This document shows, piece after piece, positions 16,910 through 24,365 of a stretch of 31,982 nucleotides of DNA. The translations under genes were made by a program, and so were the position numbers. The notes below the pieces were generated by a model, which did no database searches, was not told the origin of the DNA, and was given only the letters and a program-made list of their open reading frames with translations. The stretch lies in contig JBDSND010000138.1 of assembly GCA_039915505.1 (NCBI GenBank), forward strand, positions 1-31,982, given 5' to 3'. The stretch comes from CAIWHR01 sp039915505. Lineage in GTDB: Bacteria > Pseudomonadota > Gammaproteobacteria > Burkholderiales > Casimicrobiaceae. Positions within the stretch are counted from its first letter, which is position 1, and each line of letters begins with the position of its first letter.

Positions 16910-17929
16910 TCAGGTCCGCTGGCCTTCACGGCGCGTGCCGCGTGCGAGCAGCACGCGCGACGCCGCAAGGACGATGAAGGTGAGCAGGAACAGCACCAGT
17001 CCGAGGGCCATGAGCGCCGCGCTGTGGACGGGGTCGGCAGCTTCGTTGAACTCGTTGGCGAGCGCCGAGGCGATCGAGTTGCCGGGTGCGAACAGCGACG
17101 CGCTGATCTTGTAGGCGTTACCGATCACGAAGGTCACCGCCATGGTTTCGCCCAGCGCGCGACCGAGCCCCAGCATGATCCCGCCGATCACGCCGACCCG
17201 CGCGTACGGCAGGACGATGTTGCGCACGACCTCCCACGTGGTCGCCCCGAGGCCATAGGCCGACTCCTTGAGCACGGCAGGCACGACTTCGAATACGTCG
17301 CGCATCACCGAGGCGATGAAGGGAATGATCATGATCGACAGGATGATCCCGGCCGAAAGCACCCCGATGCCGTTTGGCGCCCCCTGGAACAAGGGCGCGA
17401 TGATCCACACATCGCCGAATAGGCGGTGCAGCGCCGGCTGGACGTAGTCGCCGAACAGCGGCGCGAACACGAACAAGCCCCACATGCCGTAGATGATCGA
17501 AGGAATCGCGGCGAGGAGTTCCACCGCCGTGCCAAGCGGGCGCCTGAGGACCGCCGGGCACATCTCGGTGAGGAACACGGCAATGCCGAAGCTCACCGGC
17601 ACCCCGACCAGCAAGGCAATGACACTCGTCACCACCGTGCCGAAGATCGGCGCGGCGGCGCCGAATTCGAGCTTGACCGGATTCCAGACATTGGTGACGA
17701 AGAAGCCCAGCCCGAATTTATCGAGCGCCGGGATGGCGGAATAGCCAAGCGCGAGCAGGATGGCGAGCAGGATGGCAAGCACCAGCAGCGCGAACGCCTG
17801 GGTGACGCGCTCGAACAGCCAGTCCTGCCATTGTCCGGCAGCGGTCTTCGGCGGAGGTGGACGGGAATCGCGGTCGTCGCGCACGCAAAAATCGGCGAGG
17901 GCCGAGTCGGATGCCATCGGAGTAGCCAT
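16910..17929 (-). CDS. pstC: Phosphate ABC transporter permease PstC
   Basis: 339 residues from ATG 17929, with GAGGG seven bases upstream; an ATG two codons earlier would leave only one base of spacing, and the frame open to 18010 has no site. A cytoplasmic N-terminal stretch of about 30 residues is followed by six membrane segments. Motifs: VWNPVKLEFGAAAPIFGTVVTS (phosphate permease signature), AAIPSIIYGMWGLFVFAP, ESAYGLGATTWEVVRNIVLPYA (EAA loop) and GRALGETMAVTFVIGN. Partner of PstA. It lies 91 bases after pstS, a gap large enough for message processing. Confidence 0.95.
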   Translation of the reverse strand: MATPMASDSALADFCVRDDRDSRPPPPKTAAGQWQDWLFERVTQAFALLVLAILLAILLALGYSAIPALDKFGLGFFVTNVWNPVKLEFGAAAPIFGTVVTSVIALLVGVPVSFGIAVFLTEMCPAVLRRPLGTAVELLAAIPSIIYGMWGLFVFAPLFGDYVQPALHRLFGDVWIIAPLFQGAPNGIGVLSAGIILSIMIIPFIASVMRDVFEVVPAVLKESAYGLGATTWEVVRNIVLPYARVGVIGGIMLGLGRALGETMAVTFVIGNAYKISASLFAPGNSIASALANEFNEAADPVHSAALMALGLVLFLLTFIVLAASRVLLARGTRREGQRT

Positions 17930-17954
17930 GATCATACCCTCGACGTGACCGAGT

Positions 17955-17969
17955 GTCGGCTTGACCGAC
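17955..17969 (-). repeat. Short hairpin in the pstS-pstC gap
   Basis: GTCGG and CCGAC flank a five-base loop between pstS and pstC. Such hairpins often protect the pstS part of the message, so that more binding protein than permease is made. The stem is only five pairs, so this is tentative. Confidence 0.3.
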
Positions 17970-18020
17970 CCTAGGCGGGTGAAATCGACGGCCCCAAGCT
18001 GAGGCCGCAAGGTGCTCGAT

Positions 18021-19064
18021 TCACTTCCAGACGACGGCGCCGCCCTTGTCCTTGATCTGCGCCTTCCACGCCGACTCGACGGTCGCCACCAGGCTGTCGG
18101 GCAGCGGCACGTAGTCCAGCTCGCGGGCCATCTTGTCGCCGTTTTTGAACGACCAGTCGAAGAATTTCAACACCTCCGTGGCGTTCTGCGGCTTTTCCGG
18201 CGCGGTATGCATCAGGATGAAGCTCGCCCCGGTGATCGGCCAGCTGTCCTTGCCGGGCTGGTCGGTGAGGATCTGGTAGAAGCCGGGTGCGGCATTCCAG
18301 TCCGCTTTCGCCGCGGCCGCCTGGAAGCTCGAATCGTCGGCATTGGGATACTGGCCATCCTTGTTGCGCACCAGGACGTGGGCCATCTTGTTGCGCTTCG
18401 CGTACGCGTATTCCACGTAGCCGACAGCGCCCTTGATGCGCTGGACGTAAGACGCCACGCCTTCGTTGCCCTTGCCGCCCACGCCTTCGGGCCACGCAAC
18501 CGCCGTGCTCGAGCCAACCTTGTCCTTCCATTCCGGGCTGACCTTCGACAGGTAGTCGGTCCACAGGAACGTGGTCCCGGACCCGTCCGAGCGCCGCACC
18601 ACGGTAATGCTCTCGTCGGGCAGCTTGACGCCGGGATTGAGGTCCGTGATCGCCTTGTCGTTCCATTTCTTGATCTTGCCGAGGTAGATGTCCCCGAGCA
18701 CCGGGCCGGTGAGCCTGACCTGTCCCGGGCCGATGCCCTCGAGATTGATGACGGGGACGACGCCGCCGATGATCGCCGGGAACTGCATCAGTCCGGCCTT
18801 GGAAAGCTCGTCGGACTTGAGCGGCATGTCCGACGCGCCGAAGTCGACGGTCTTGGCCTGGATCTGCTTGATCCCCGCGCCCGAGCCGATCGATTGGTAG
18901 TTCATGCCGACGCCGGTCTTCTGCTTGTAGGCCTCGGCCCACTTGGCATAGATCGGGAAGGGGAAAGTGGCGCCGGCGCCGGTGATGTCGGCGGCGGCGG
19001 CGGCGGAGATGCATAGGGACAGGGCGAGGCCGGCGACGAGGCCGCGAGTGCAATGCTTGCGCAT
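18021..19064 (-). CDS. pstS: Periplasmic phosphate-binding protein PstS
   Basis: 347 residues with a signal peptide (basic MRKHCTR, hydrophobic core, cleavage after the alanine run near 24). Phosphate-binding loops: GAGATFPFPIY near 29, SIGSGAGIKQI near 58, FGASDMPL near 74, and RSDGSGTTFLWTDYL near 158, with the Ser/Thr/Arg ligands of the family. It delivers phosphate to PstCA. AGAGGA lies six bases before the ATG at 19064. First gene of pstSCAB-phoUBR, directly behind a Pho box. Confidence 0.97.
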   Translation of the reverse strand: MRKHCTRGLVAGLALSLCISAAAAADITGAGATFPFPIYAKWAEAYKQKTGVGMNYQSIGSGAGIKQIQAKTVDFGASDMPLKSDELSKAGLMQFPAIIGGVVPVINLEGIGPGQVRLTGPVLGDIYLGKIKKWNDKAITDLNPGVKLPDESITVVRRSDGSGTTFLWTDYLSKVSPEWKDKVGSSTAVAWPEGVGGKGNEGVASYVQRIKGAVGYVEYAYAKRNKMAHVLVRNKDGQYPNADDSSFQAAAAKADWNAAPGFYQILTDQPGKDSWPITGASFILMHTAPEKPQNATEVLKFFDWSFKNGDKMARELDYVPLPDSLVATVESAWKAQIKDKGGAVVWK

Positions 19065-19093
19065 GGGATTTCCTCTGGTGACGAACAGCCGAC

Positions 19094-19127
19094 AGTGTGG
19101 TACCGCAATGTGACAGGGTCGTTACAC
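19094..19127 (-). promoter_or_regulatory. Pho box promoter of the pst-pho operon
   Basis: On the minus strand, 19127-19110 reads GTGTAAC-GACC-CTGTCAC, two PhoB heptamers with a four-base gap. Ten bases later CACACT (19099-19094) sits at the expected -10 position. The pstS start codon follows 29 bases further on. Confidence 0.8.
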
Positions 19128-19286
19128 CGGATCACCGGACCTTAGCTACCACAACGCGCACCACGGATGCACCACGATGGGCACTTCGATCCGCACGCTG
19201 ATTGACGAGGCGCGGCGCCGCGACCCCGCCTGTACGTGGGTAACCCTGCTATCGAGCACGACCCATCCGGGTGCGTCGCGAGCGTT

Positions 19287-19603
19287 TCAGCTTCCGCGCG
19301 CCGGCGCCATGTAGCGCTCGGACACGACGTCGACCATGCCCTTGCGGCTGGCCGACGCATCAAGCGCCGGGTCGGGCTCGATACGGACGACATCTTCCGC
19401 CAGCCCGAAATCGTGGATCACGTCGCGGAACCACGCGCAATACTCAACAATACTCACCAGCCCTGCGGTGGTGCTGCCAGGTGGCCTCGTCCACCCCTTC
19501 GGCGCGCGGCACGAACATCATCAGGTTGTGGGCGCGCAGGTTGAGCTCTGGCTCGGGACCGCGGGGAATAGAAGCTACGCTTCTCGCCGAACTCGCCCTC
19601 GGC
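19287..19603 (-). pseudogene. Broken C-terminal part of the HAD-ATPase fusion gene
   Basis: Coding sequence continues past the TAG stop of the upstream gene but in shifting frames. First, the TAG itself (19604-19606) follows KRGTRK and is followed in frame by AEGEFGEKRSFYS. Second, a one-base gain in the G-run 19563-19566 (C-run on the coding strand) moves the reading to the frame giving GPEPELNLRAHNLMMFV and GVDEATWQHHRRAGEY. Third, a 10-base tandem duplication (19438-19456; CAATACTCA twice) shifts it again; without the extra copy it reads GEYCAWFRDVIHDFGLAED and continues to a TGA at 19287-19289. Together these restore about 105 residues. From memory, full-length relatives carry a similar ending (LNLRAQNL, TWLHHLRAGDYSRWFRD). 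That was not checked against a database. Confidence 0.75.
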
Positions 19604-21010
19604 CTACTTGCGCGTACCGCGCTTATGCTGCCGCTCCGGACGGATCGGCTTGATCGGTCGCGGCGGCTGACCCGACATCCGATCGAGAAAGATAACCTCG
19701 TCGTCGCCCGGTGGCGGCACGCCCTGTACGGCAGAAGCACCAGCCGCCGCGCAGACTGCGTCCAGCACGCCCTGCGCAGCGTCGCCAAGGGCAATCACAA
19801 AGCGCACGGACTCCAGGGCATTCGCGGTCACGCTCTGCGGCTGCGCGGTGATGAGGACGGTTCCATCCATGCTCGCCGGCAACAGCTCGGCGACATCGTC
19901 GCGCGACGCCGCCAGGAGATGATGCGCTTCGTCGATGATCAGCCAATGCGGGCGCCCCGTGGTTGCGCGCAGGGAGGCGATTCGCGTCAGCAGCCGAGCA
20001 AAAAAGTCCGGACGCTCGTCCATGGCGAGCGCCCGGGTGTCGATCACGACGTTGCCCATGCGCTTGCCCACGAGCTCCATCACTTCCCCGGCGCTCGGCC
20101 CATGCGTGGCGTCGCCGATCGACACGGCGTTGCGCAGGCTGTCGTAGTCGCCCCCGAGGTCGAGGATGCAGAACTCCAGGGCCAGCTCCACCATGCGCTC
20201 AGTAAGTGCCGTGGCAAGGTTCGATTTGCCGACGTCCGATTGGCCGGCAATCAGCACCCCGCCGCCATGCGGTTCGAGGTACACCGCCGTGCCGTCGCGA
20301 TCATGACCGACCAGGAGCCCGTAGCGCTGCGGCGCCACGAGGGCACCGTCCTCGCAGTAGATGCGCTCGATGAGTTCGACCACCCCGGCACCGTGGTCCG
20401 CACCGAGCCGCACGTCGGCCTCGTCCTTGACCGAGCGCAGCGCATTGGCCACCGCGGCGGCGCAACCGCACGCCCGCAGGAACGCGTGATCGTTCTCGGC
20501 GTCACCCACGGCCACCACGTTGTGCGGCGTGAGATCGAGCTCGACCAAGGCTGCCGCCAGGCCGACCGCCTTGTTGATGCCAGCGGGCAGCACCATGACC
20601 GCGCCCTTGTTGAAAATGATCTGGAGCTCGAGCCCCAACTCGCGGATCACCTCGAGCACGGTGTTCTGGTGAGGCTCCCACGTCGCGACGATGGCGCGAC
20701 CGACCGAGATGGGACCCACCCCGCGCGCTTCGAGCATGGCGACGAACTCGGGAGGCGGTCCCGGCGCAATCACCCGCTCGTCCCCGGTCGCGGGATCGAC
20801 GATGAGGGCGCCGTTCTCGGCGACGATCCGATCGAACAGCTCGACCTGGGGAAAGACCTTGCGCAGATCGGGCATTTCGCGCCCGGTCACCAGGATGAGG
20901 CGTCGGCCAGTGTCCTTCAAGCGCTGCATCGCCTCGACGGTGGCCGGCGGCACCACGCCGTGATGGGCGATCGTGCCGTCGTAGTCGGTGGCGAGCGCTA
21001 GGAAGTACAC
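19604..21010 (-). CDS. HAD-IIB hydrolase fused to a HerA/FtsK-like P-loop ATPase (C-terminally truncated)
   Basis: 468 residues from GTG 21010, with GAGGAG five bases upstream. Residues 1-205 are a Cof/SPP-type HAD phosphatase: nucleophile motif ATDYDGT (Asp9, Asp11), LVTGRE near 40, Lys in FNKG or INKA, and GDAENDHAFL at 169-178. Residues 225-450 are an ATPase domain with Walker A GQSDVGKS (256-263), DLGGDYD near 284 and Walker B WLIIDEAHH (356-364). The cellular role of this fusion is not known to me; the HAD part suggests a sugar-phosphate or other small phosphate substrate, and the ATPase resembles DNA-pumping or DUF87-like enzymes. The stop at 19604 looks premature, since coding sequence continues beyond it. 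Both core domains are complete, so the truncated protein could still be active. Confidence 0.85.
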   Translation of the reverse strand: MYFLALATDYDGTIAHHGVVPPATVEAMQRLKDTGRRLILVTGREMPDLRKVFPQVELFDRIVAENGALIVDPATGDERVIAPGPPPEFVAMLEARGVGPISVGRAIVATWEPHQNTVLEVIRELGLELQIIFNKGAVMVLPAGINKAVGLAAALVELDLTPHNVVAVGDAENDHAFLRACGCAAAVANALRSVKDEADVRLGADHGAGVVELIERIYCEDGALVAPQRYGLLVGHDRDGTAVYLEPHGGGVLIAGQSDVGKSNLATALTERMVELALEFCILDLGGDYDSLRNAVSIGDATHGPSAGEVMELVGKRMGNVVIDTRALAMDERPDFFARLLTRIASLRATTGRPHWLIIDEAHHLLAASRDDVAELLPASMDGTVLITAQPQSVTANALESVRFVIALGDAAQGVLDAVCAAAGASAVQGVPPPGDDEVIFLDRMSGQPPRPIKPIRPERQHKRGTRK

Positions 21011-21195
21011 GACGACTCCTCGACGATGCGCGGTGGCGGCTAGGACGCGCGCGGGCCCGCGCGCGCGATGCGCCGCCGCCCCATTGCTCAGGCGCTCGGA
21101 CCATGGAAAAACGCGACATGTTCCGCGTCGCGGACTGACCGTCCCACCCGCAACCGCGCCGGCCGGGCCGGTGATCGATCAACGAACCGCGATCA

Positions 21196-21255
21196 CCACC
21201 CTACGGTGATAGCCACCCTACGGTGCCACCCTTGCGGTGGTAACCACCCAACGGG
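21196..21255. repeat. Cluster of CCACCCTACGGTG-type mini-palindromes
   Basis: Four related units: CCACCCTACGGTG at 21196-21208 and 21213-21225, CCACCCTTGCGGTGG at 21226-21240, and a partial CCACCCAACGGG at 21244-21255. The first three each form a tiny hairpin (CACC with GGTG). They lie in the 292-base space between the HAD fusion gene and the stop of the ketopantoate-reductase-like gene, which reads toward them. They could act as a transcription end or message stabiliser, or be a decayed dispersed repeat. Confidence 0.7.
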
Positions 21256-21302
21256 ATAGACCACCCACCGACGACAGGAACGTCGCCGCCAGCGCTGTGG
21301 CT

Positions 21303-22376
21303 TCAGGCTGCCGCCTTGCGCCGATTGCGCTCCACCCAGCTGTCGACCACGCGCACGATGGCATCCACCGCATCGGAGCGCATGTCCTTCTGCGCGGCCG
21401 CGGCCTGTACCAGCCGGTCGACGCGCTCGATGAACGGAGCGCCGGCGGCAAGAGCCCGCGCCGCAGAGGATGGCTTCGCGAGGCCCTCGGCCGCGGCGGC
21501 GTACTTCTCGAAGGGCACGAGATCGGCATCGGTGGCGCCGTGCGCCTTGCAGACCCGGCCGACCCACTCGTAGACCGCTCGCGACGCCGCGCCATCGGTG
21601 TGCACTGCGTCGCGAATGGCGCGCATGCCGTCTTCCTGGATGCAGCGGTAGTTGCCGGTCAGGAGCATGCTCCATTTGGCCAGGGGGACGAAGACCGAAT
21701 CGTGCACCTTGAGCTTCACCGGCAGCGCCACCGGGCCGTCGGGCGTACTGAAGCGCGCTGCCTCGACGTCTTCGGCAAGGTCGCGCAGCAGCGCCGTATG
21801 TTCGTCCGAGACGAATCGTGCCGCCTTGAAGTTGGTGGGCAGGCTGACCTGCAGGACGTTGACCTTTTCATCAGGGGGACGGAACGCCTGGGGATCGGGG
21901 CTGCACAGGGTCATGGTGTCCGGATCGAAGACATCCCAGACCGTGGCATCCGCGTAGCAATGCCTGGCCGCCTTGCTGTCGAAGCCAGGGATCCGCGCTA
22001 GATACGGCAGCGGGGGCATGTTCATGATCGACATGCACGGCACGCGCGCCTTGGCGACCTTCTGCAACACGGCGCGGATGGCGTCGGCGCGGTATTGCGG
22101 TTCCTGCATGGCCAGCACAACGAGATCATTGTCGGCCGGATCGACCGATTCCGGCCCTCCCGCCGACAGCTTCCCGGACAGCTTGCGGGAATCGACCTCC
22201 ACCAGGTCCTTCTGGCCACGCACCGGCGTGCGGACGCGGAATCCCTCGGCATTGATGAGTTCGGCCTCGGCGGGCAGGCAGATCAGCTTGACCGTATGGC
22301 CCGCCAGCAGCAGCTTCATGCCGAGCAGCGAGCCATACGACGCGCCGAGGATCACGATTTTTCTGGGTGCACGCAT
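21303..22376 (-). CDS. Ketopantoate reductase (ApbA/PanE)-like Rossmann protein
   Basis: 357 residues from ATG 22376, with GGAGG nine bases upstream; an ATG at 22403 lies before that site. The N-terminal Rossmann fold reads KIVILGASYGSLLGMKLLLAGHTVKLI, with a GxSxGS turn in place of the canonical GxGxxG. DNDLVVLAMQEPQY resembles the dinucleotide-site strand of this family. A helical C-terminal half follows, with KLKVHDSVFVPLAKWSMLLTGNYRCI, where ketopantoate reductases have their catalytic lysine. Probably an NAD(P)-dependent 2-keto or 3-keto acid reductase. It is longer than classical PanE (about 300) and the turn is atypical, so I would not call it PanE. Apparently a single-gene unit. Confidence 0.7.
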   Translation of the reverse strand: MRAPRKIVILGASYGSLLGMKLLLAGHTVKLICLPAEAELINAEGFRVRTPVRGQKDLVEVDSRKLSGKLSAGGPESVDPADNDLVVLAMQEPQYRADAIRAVLQKVAKARVPCMSIMNMPPLPYLARIPGFDSKAARHCYADATVWDVFDPDTMTLCSPDPQAFRPPDEKVNVLQVSLPTNFKAARFVSDEHTALLRDLAEDVEAARFSTPDGPVALPVKLKVHDSVFVPLAKWSMLLTGNYRCIQEDGMRAIRDAVHTDGAASRAVYEWVGRVCKAHGATDADLVPFEKYAAAAEGLAKPSSAARALAAGAPFIERVDRLVQAAAAQKDMRSDAVDAIVRVVDSWVERNRRKAAA

Positions 22377-22558
22377 CGACTTTCGTCCTCCGTGGGGGCG
22401 CATGCATCGAGGCCCGGATGGCGGCCTTGCGACGCGACGCAGGTTAATCGAGCAGGATAGCCCGGGGTTGGGAGGGAGGCACGCCGCAGCGCAGCGAAAA
22501 ATCCGGCGTGGCGACCAAGGAAGCTATGGGTTCGATCGCGTGCCGGCCGAGTCGTTCG

Positions 22559-23002
22559 CTACGTCGACCGTGGCTGCGGCGGTGCGGCGGCCGGTCGCTC
22601 CAAAAGCTCGAAAATGGCCATTCCGGCGAGCATGGCGAGCACGAATACCACGGCCTTGGCCTCGCCTGTTCCGAGCGCCACCAACGCAGGTCCGGGGCAG
22701 AAACCCGCAAGACCCCACCCCACGCCGAACAGCGCGCCGCCGCCGAGCAGGCGCCGGTCGACGACCCTGCTGGTGGGGATCAGCATGGGCAGGCCGAGCA
22801 GCGAGGCCGAGCGTTTCCTGGCAAGGCCGAACCCGATCGCCCCCAGGACGATGGCACCGACCATCACGAACGCAAGCGAAGGATCCCACGCGCCGGCGAG
22901 ATCGAGAAAGCCGAGCACCTTGGCCGGATTGGCCATGCCGGACACGAGCAGGCCGATGCCGAAGACGACGCCGAGCACGCCCGACACGACGGCCGGGATC
23001 AT
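22559..23002 (-). CDS. YeeE/YedE-family sulfur transporter, second half (DUF6691-like)
   Basis: 147 residues from ATG 23002, which overlaps the upstream stop by four bases (ATGA). About four hydrophobic segments. GIGLLVSGMANPAKVLGFLDLAGAWDPSLAFVM is typical of the family, and GLAGFCPGPALVALG carries the conserved cysteine of the transport path. The family moves thiosulfate or other reduced sulfur species across the inner membrane. Here the transporter is made as two small proteins that together match one full-length TsuA/YeeE. The frame is open upstream to 23281, but that part reads as the shifted first-half gene. Confidence 0.85.
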   Translation of the reverse strand: MIPAVVSGVLGVVFGIGLLVSGMANPAKVLGFLDLAGAWDPSLAFVMVGAIVLGAIGFGLARKRSASLLGLPMLIPTSRVVDRRLLGGGALFGVGWGLAGFCPGPALVALGTGEAKAVVFVLAMLAGMAIFELLERPAAAPPQPRST

Positions 23003-23451
23003 GACGAGGCCCCGATCACGTGCCTCACGACGAACACGGTTGCGAACCCTGCCGCCATGAACGTCGCCGTGGACGCCAGGGAGCGCACCGAGCCACGGGA
23101 AAGGCCGCACACGCCATGGCCGCTGGTGCATCCCCCGCCGTAGCGGGTGCCAACGCCGACCAGGAGCCCCGCCACGATCAGCAGCGGGTAGGAAGCCGTG
23201 ATGCTGATCGCCGGCAACGCGGTCACGAGGACATAGATGGAAGGCGCGACGAGCATGCCGGCGATGAAGGCGATCCGCCACACCACATCATTTCCACTCC
23301 CACTCCCGCGCCGTGGCATCATGCCGCCGACGATGCCGCTGATGCCGGCAACCCGCCCGATCAGCAGCACCAACGCCGCGGCGGCGAGTCCGATCAGCAG
23401 ACCACCCGCCACGGCGCTGGCCGGTGTGAAATGATTCCAGTCGATATGCAT
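22999..23451 (-). CDS. YeeE/YedE-family sulfur transporter, first half
   Basis: 150 residues, about four membrane segments. Family motif GVGTRYGGGCTSGHGVCGLSRGSVRSL near 98-124, with the cysteine followed by SGHG that marks thiosulfate/sulfur transporters. FTPASAVAGGLLIGLAAAALVLLIGRVAGISGI forms the first repeat. The ribosome site is weak (GAGA about nine bases before the ATG at 23451). Translationally coupled to the second-half gene. No sulfur dioxygenase, rhodanese or BigR-like regulator, which often accompany this pair, is next to it. Confidence 0.87.
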   Translation of the reverse strand: MHIDWNHFTPASAVAGGLLIGLAAAALVLLIGRVAGISGIVGGMMPRRGSGSGNDVVWRIAFIAGMLVAPSIYVLVTALPAISITASYPLLIVAGLLVGVGTRYGGGCTSGHGVCGLSRGSVRSLASTATFMAAGFATVFVVRHVIGASS

Positions 23452-23758
23452 GACATTCTCGCTGCAATTGTGTGGATCGCCGTGCGCTCGACGTCATCGG
23501 CGGACCGGTGGGTAATCCGATGATAGCGCCCGCGCGCGCGTTCGATCCGCTACCGTGGCGCCTCGATGAGTTCACCTGGCCCGCGTTGACGATCGGCCCC
23601 TTCGCGCGCCGAAGACCCGGCCCGGTACGCCACCCCGTATCCGCACGCGTCGGCCCGTACCACCGTTCGCCCTACGTCCGAAGGCGATTCTCGCTGATGG
23701 CTGACACCGGCGCTGTCCAGTCATCCTCGCCCACGATTCCCACGCCCGGAGACGCAAA
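23452..23758. other. Divergent intergenic region
   Basis: 307 bases between the leftward sulfur transporter pair and the rightward secreted-protein gene. It must hold both promoters, but I find no hexamer pair good enough to name. A 96-codon open frame (23472-23762) has no ribosome site and arginine/proline-rich shadow composition. GGAG at 23748-23751 is the ribosome site of the next gene. Confidence 0.5.
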
Positions 23759-24247
23759 ATGACGACCAAGACCTTCGCCGCCGGCATGCTCGCCGCGATC
23801 GCGCTCGCCGCGATGCTGCATGCCTCGGTCGCAGCCGCCGCCGACGTCACGGTGACCATCCGCATGGGTGACCCGCGATTCTACGGGTCGCTCGACATGG
23901 TGGGCATGCCGCCACCGCAACTCGTGTACGTCGAGCCGGTCGTGGTCGTTCCTGCACCGCAGGTCGTGCGCGAACCCGTCTACGTGCGGGTGCCACCCGG
24001 CCATGCCAAGCATTGGAGCAAGCATTGCCGCCGATACAATGCCTGCGACCGTCCGGTGTACTTCGTGGATGATCGCTGGTACAAGGACGTCTACGTGACC
24101 CGGTACGAGCAGGACCACGGCAAGAAGGAGAAGAAGGAGAAGAAGGACAAGCAGGAAAAGCAGGACAAGCACGACTACAAGGGCAAGCACGACAAGCATG
24201 GCGACAAGCACGCGGGGCGTGACAAGCACAACAAGCACGACGACTGA
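23759..24247 (+). CDS. Secreted protein with Lys/His/Asp-rich tail
   Basis: 162 residues; ATG 23759 has GGAG seven bases upstream. A signal peptide (about 1-28, cleavage in the alanine run before DVTV) sends it to the periplasm or outside. The middle part is Val/Pro-rich (LVYVEPVVVVPAPQVV), then a small motif region GHAKHWSKHCRRYNACDRPVYF and DRWYKDVYVTRYEQDHG with two cysteines (90 and 96). Similar small exported proteins occur in Burkholderiales without known function. The last 42 residues are almost only K, E, D, Q, H and G, with four DKH triplets and many KH pairs: possibly metal-binding or polyanion-binding. The tail DNA (24121-24240) is strongly purine-biased on the coding strand. Confidence 0.8.
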   Translation: MTTKTFAAGMLAAIALAAMLHASVAAAADVTVTIRMGDPRFYGSLDMVGMPPPQLVYVEPVVVVPAPQVVREPVYVRVPPGHAKHWSKHCRRYNACDRPVYFVDDRWYKDVYVTRYEQDHGKKEKKEKKDKQEKQDKHDYKGKHDKHGDKHAGRDKHNKHDD

Positions 24248-24284
24248 ACGCGTGCCGCACACCACGCGGCGACGCGCGCGCTGT

Positions 24285-24352
24285 TAGTGTCCCGGATCGG
24301 AAGATCGCAGCCATCGTAAGCGTGTTCAACGAACTTCCGATTCGGGACACTA
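24285..24352. repeat. 68-bp element with 19-bp terminal inverted repeats
   Basis: Left arm 24285-24303 begins TAGTGTCCCGGATCGG; right arm 24334-24352 is its reverse complement with one mismatch. The 30-base centre (24304-24333) is not palindromic. It ends 13 bases before the GTG of the DUF456 gene. Length and form fit a REP-like or miniature mobile element; no transposase and no obvious target duplication are visible. Unrelated in sequence to the hairpin at 8892-8944. Confidence 0.8.
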
Positions 24353-24365
24353 GCGGGATATCTGC

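Noticed and set aside
15241..16968. A 575-residue PstB with a long N-terminal extension
   Set aside because: The extension is pstA read in another frame. PstB homology begins at ATG 16044, five bases after the pstA stop.
19142..19393. An 83-residue leftward gene near 19.2 kb
   Set aside because: It overlaps the restored C-terminal coding sequence of the HAD-ATPase gene, has no ribosome site, and its composition is Arg/Ser/Cys-rich shadow.
19271..21001. A 576-codon open frame antisense to the HAD-ATPase gene
   Set aside because: Shadow frame without ribosome site or motifs; the opposite strand carries HAD and Walker motifs in order.
21196..21255. CRISPR-like array
   Set aside because: Units are 13-15 bases with 0-4 base gaps and no spacers of constant length.
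23472..23762. A 96-residue gene in the 23.5 kb intergenic region
   Set aside because: No ribosome site, no hydrophobic or domain pattern, and it overlaps the leader of the secreted-protein gene.
24285..24352. Rho-independent terminator after the secreted-protein gene
   Set aside because: The loop is 30 bases and no T-run follows; the form fits a repeat element better.
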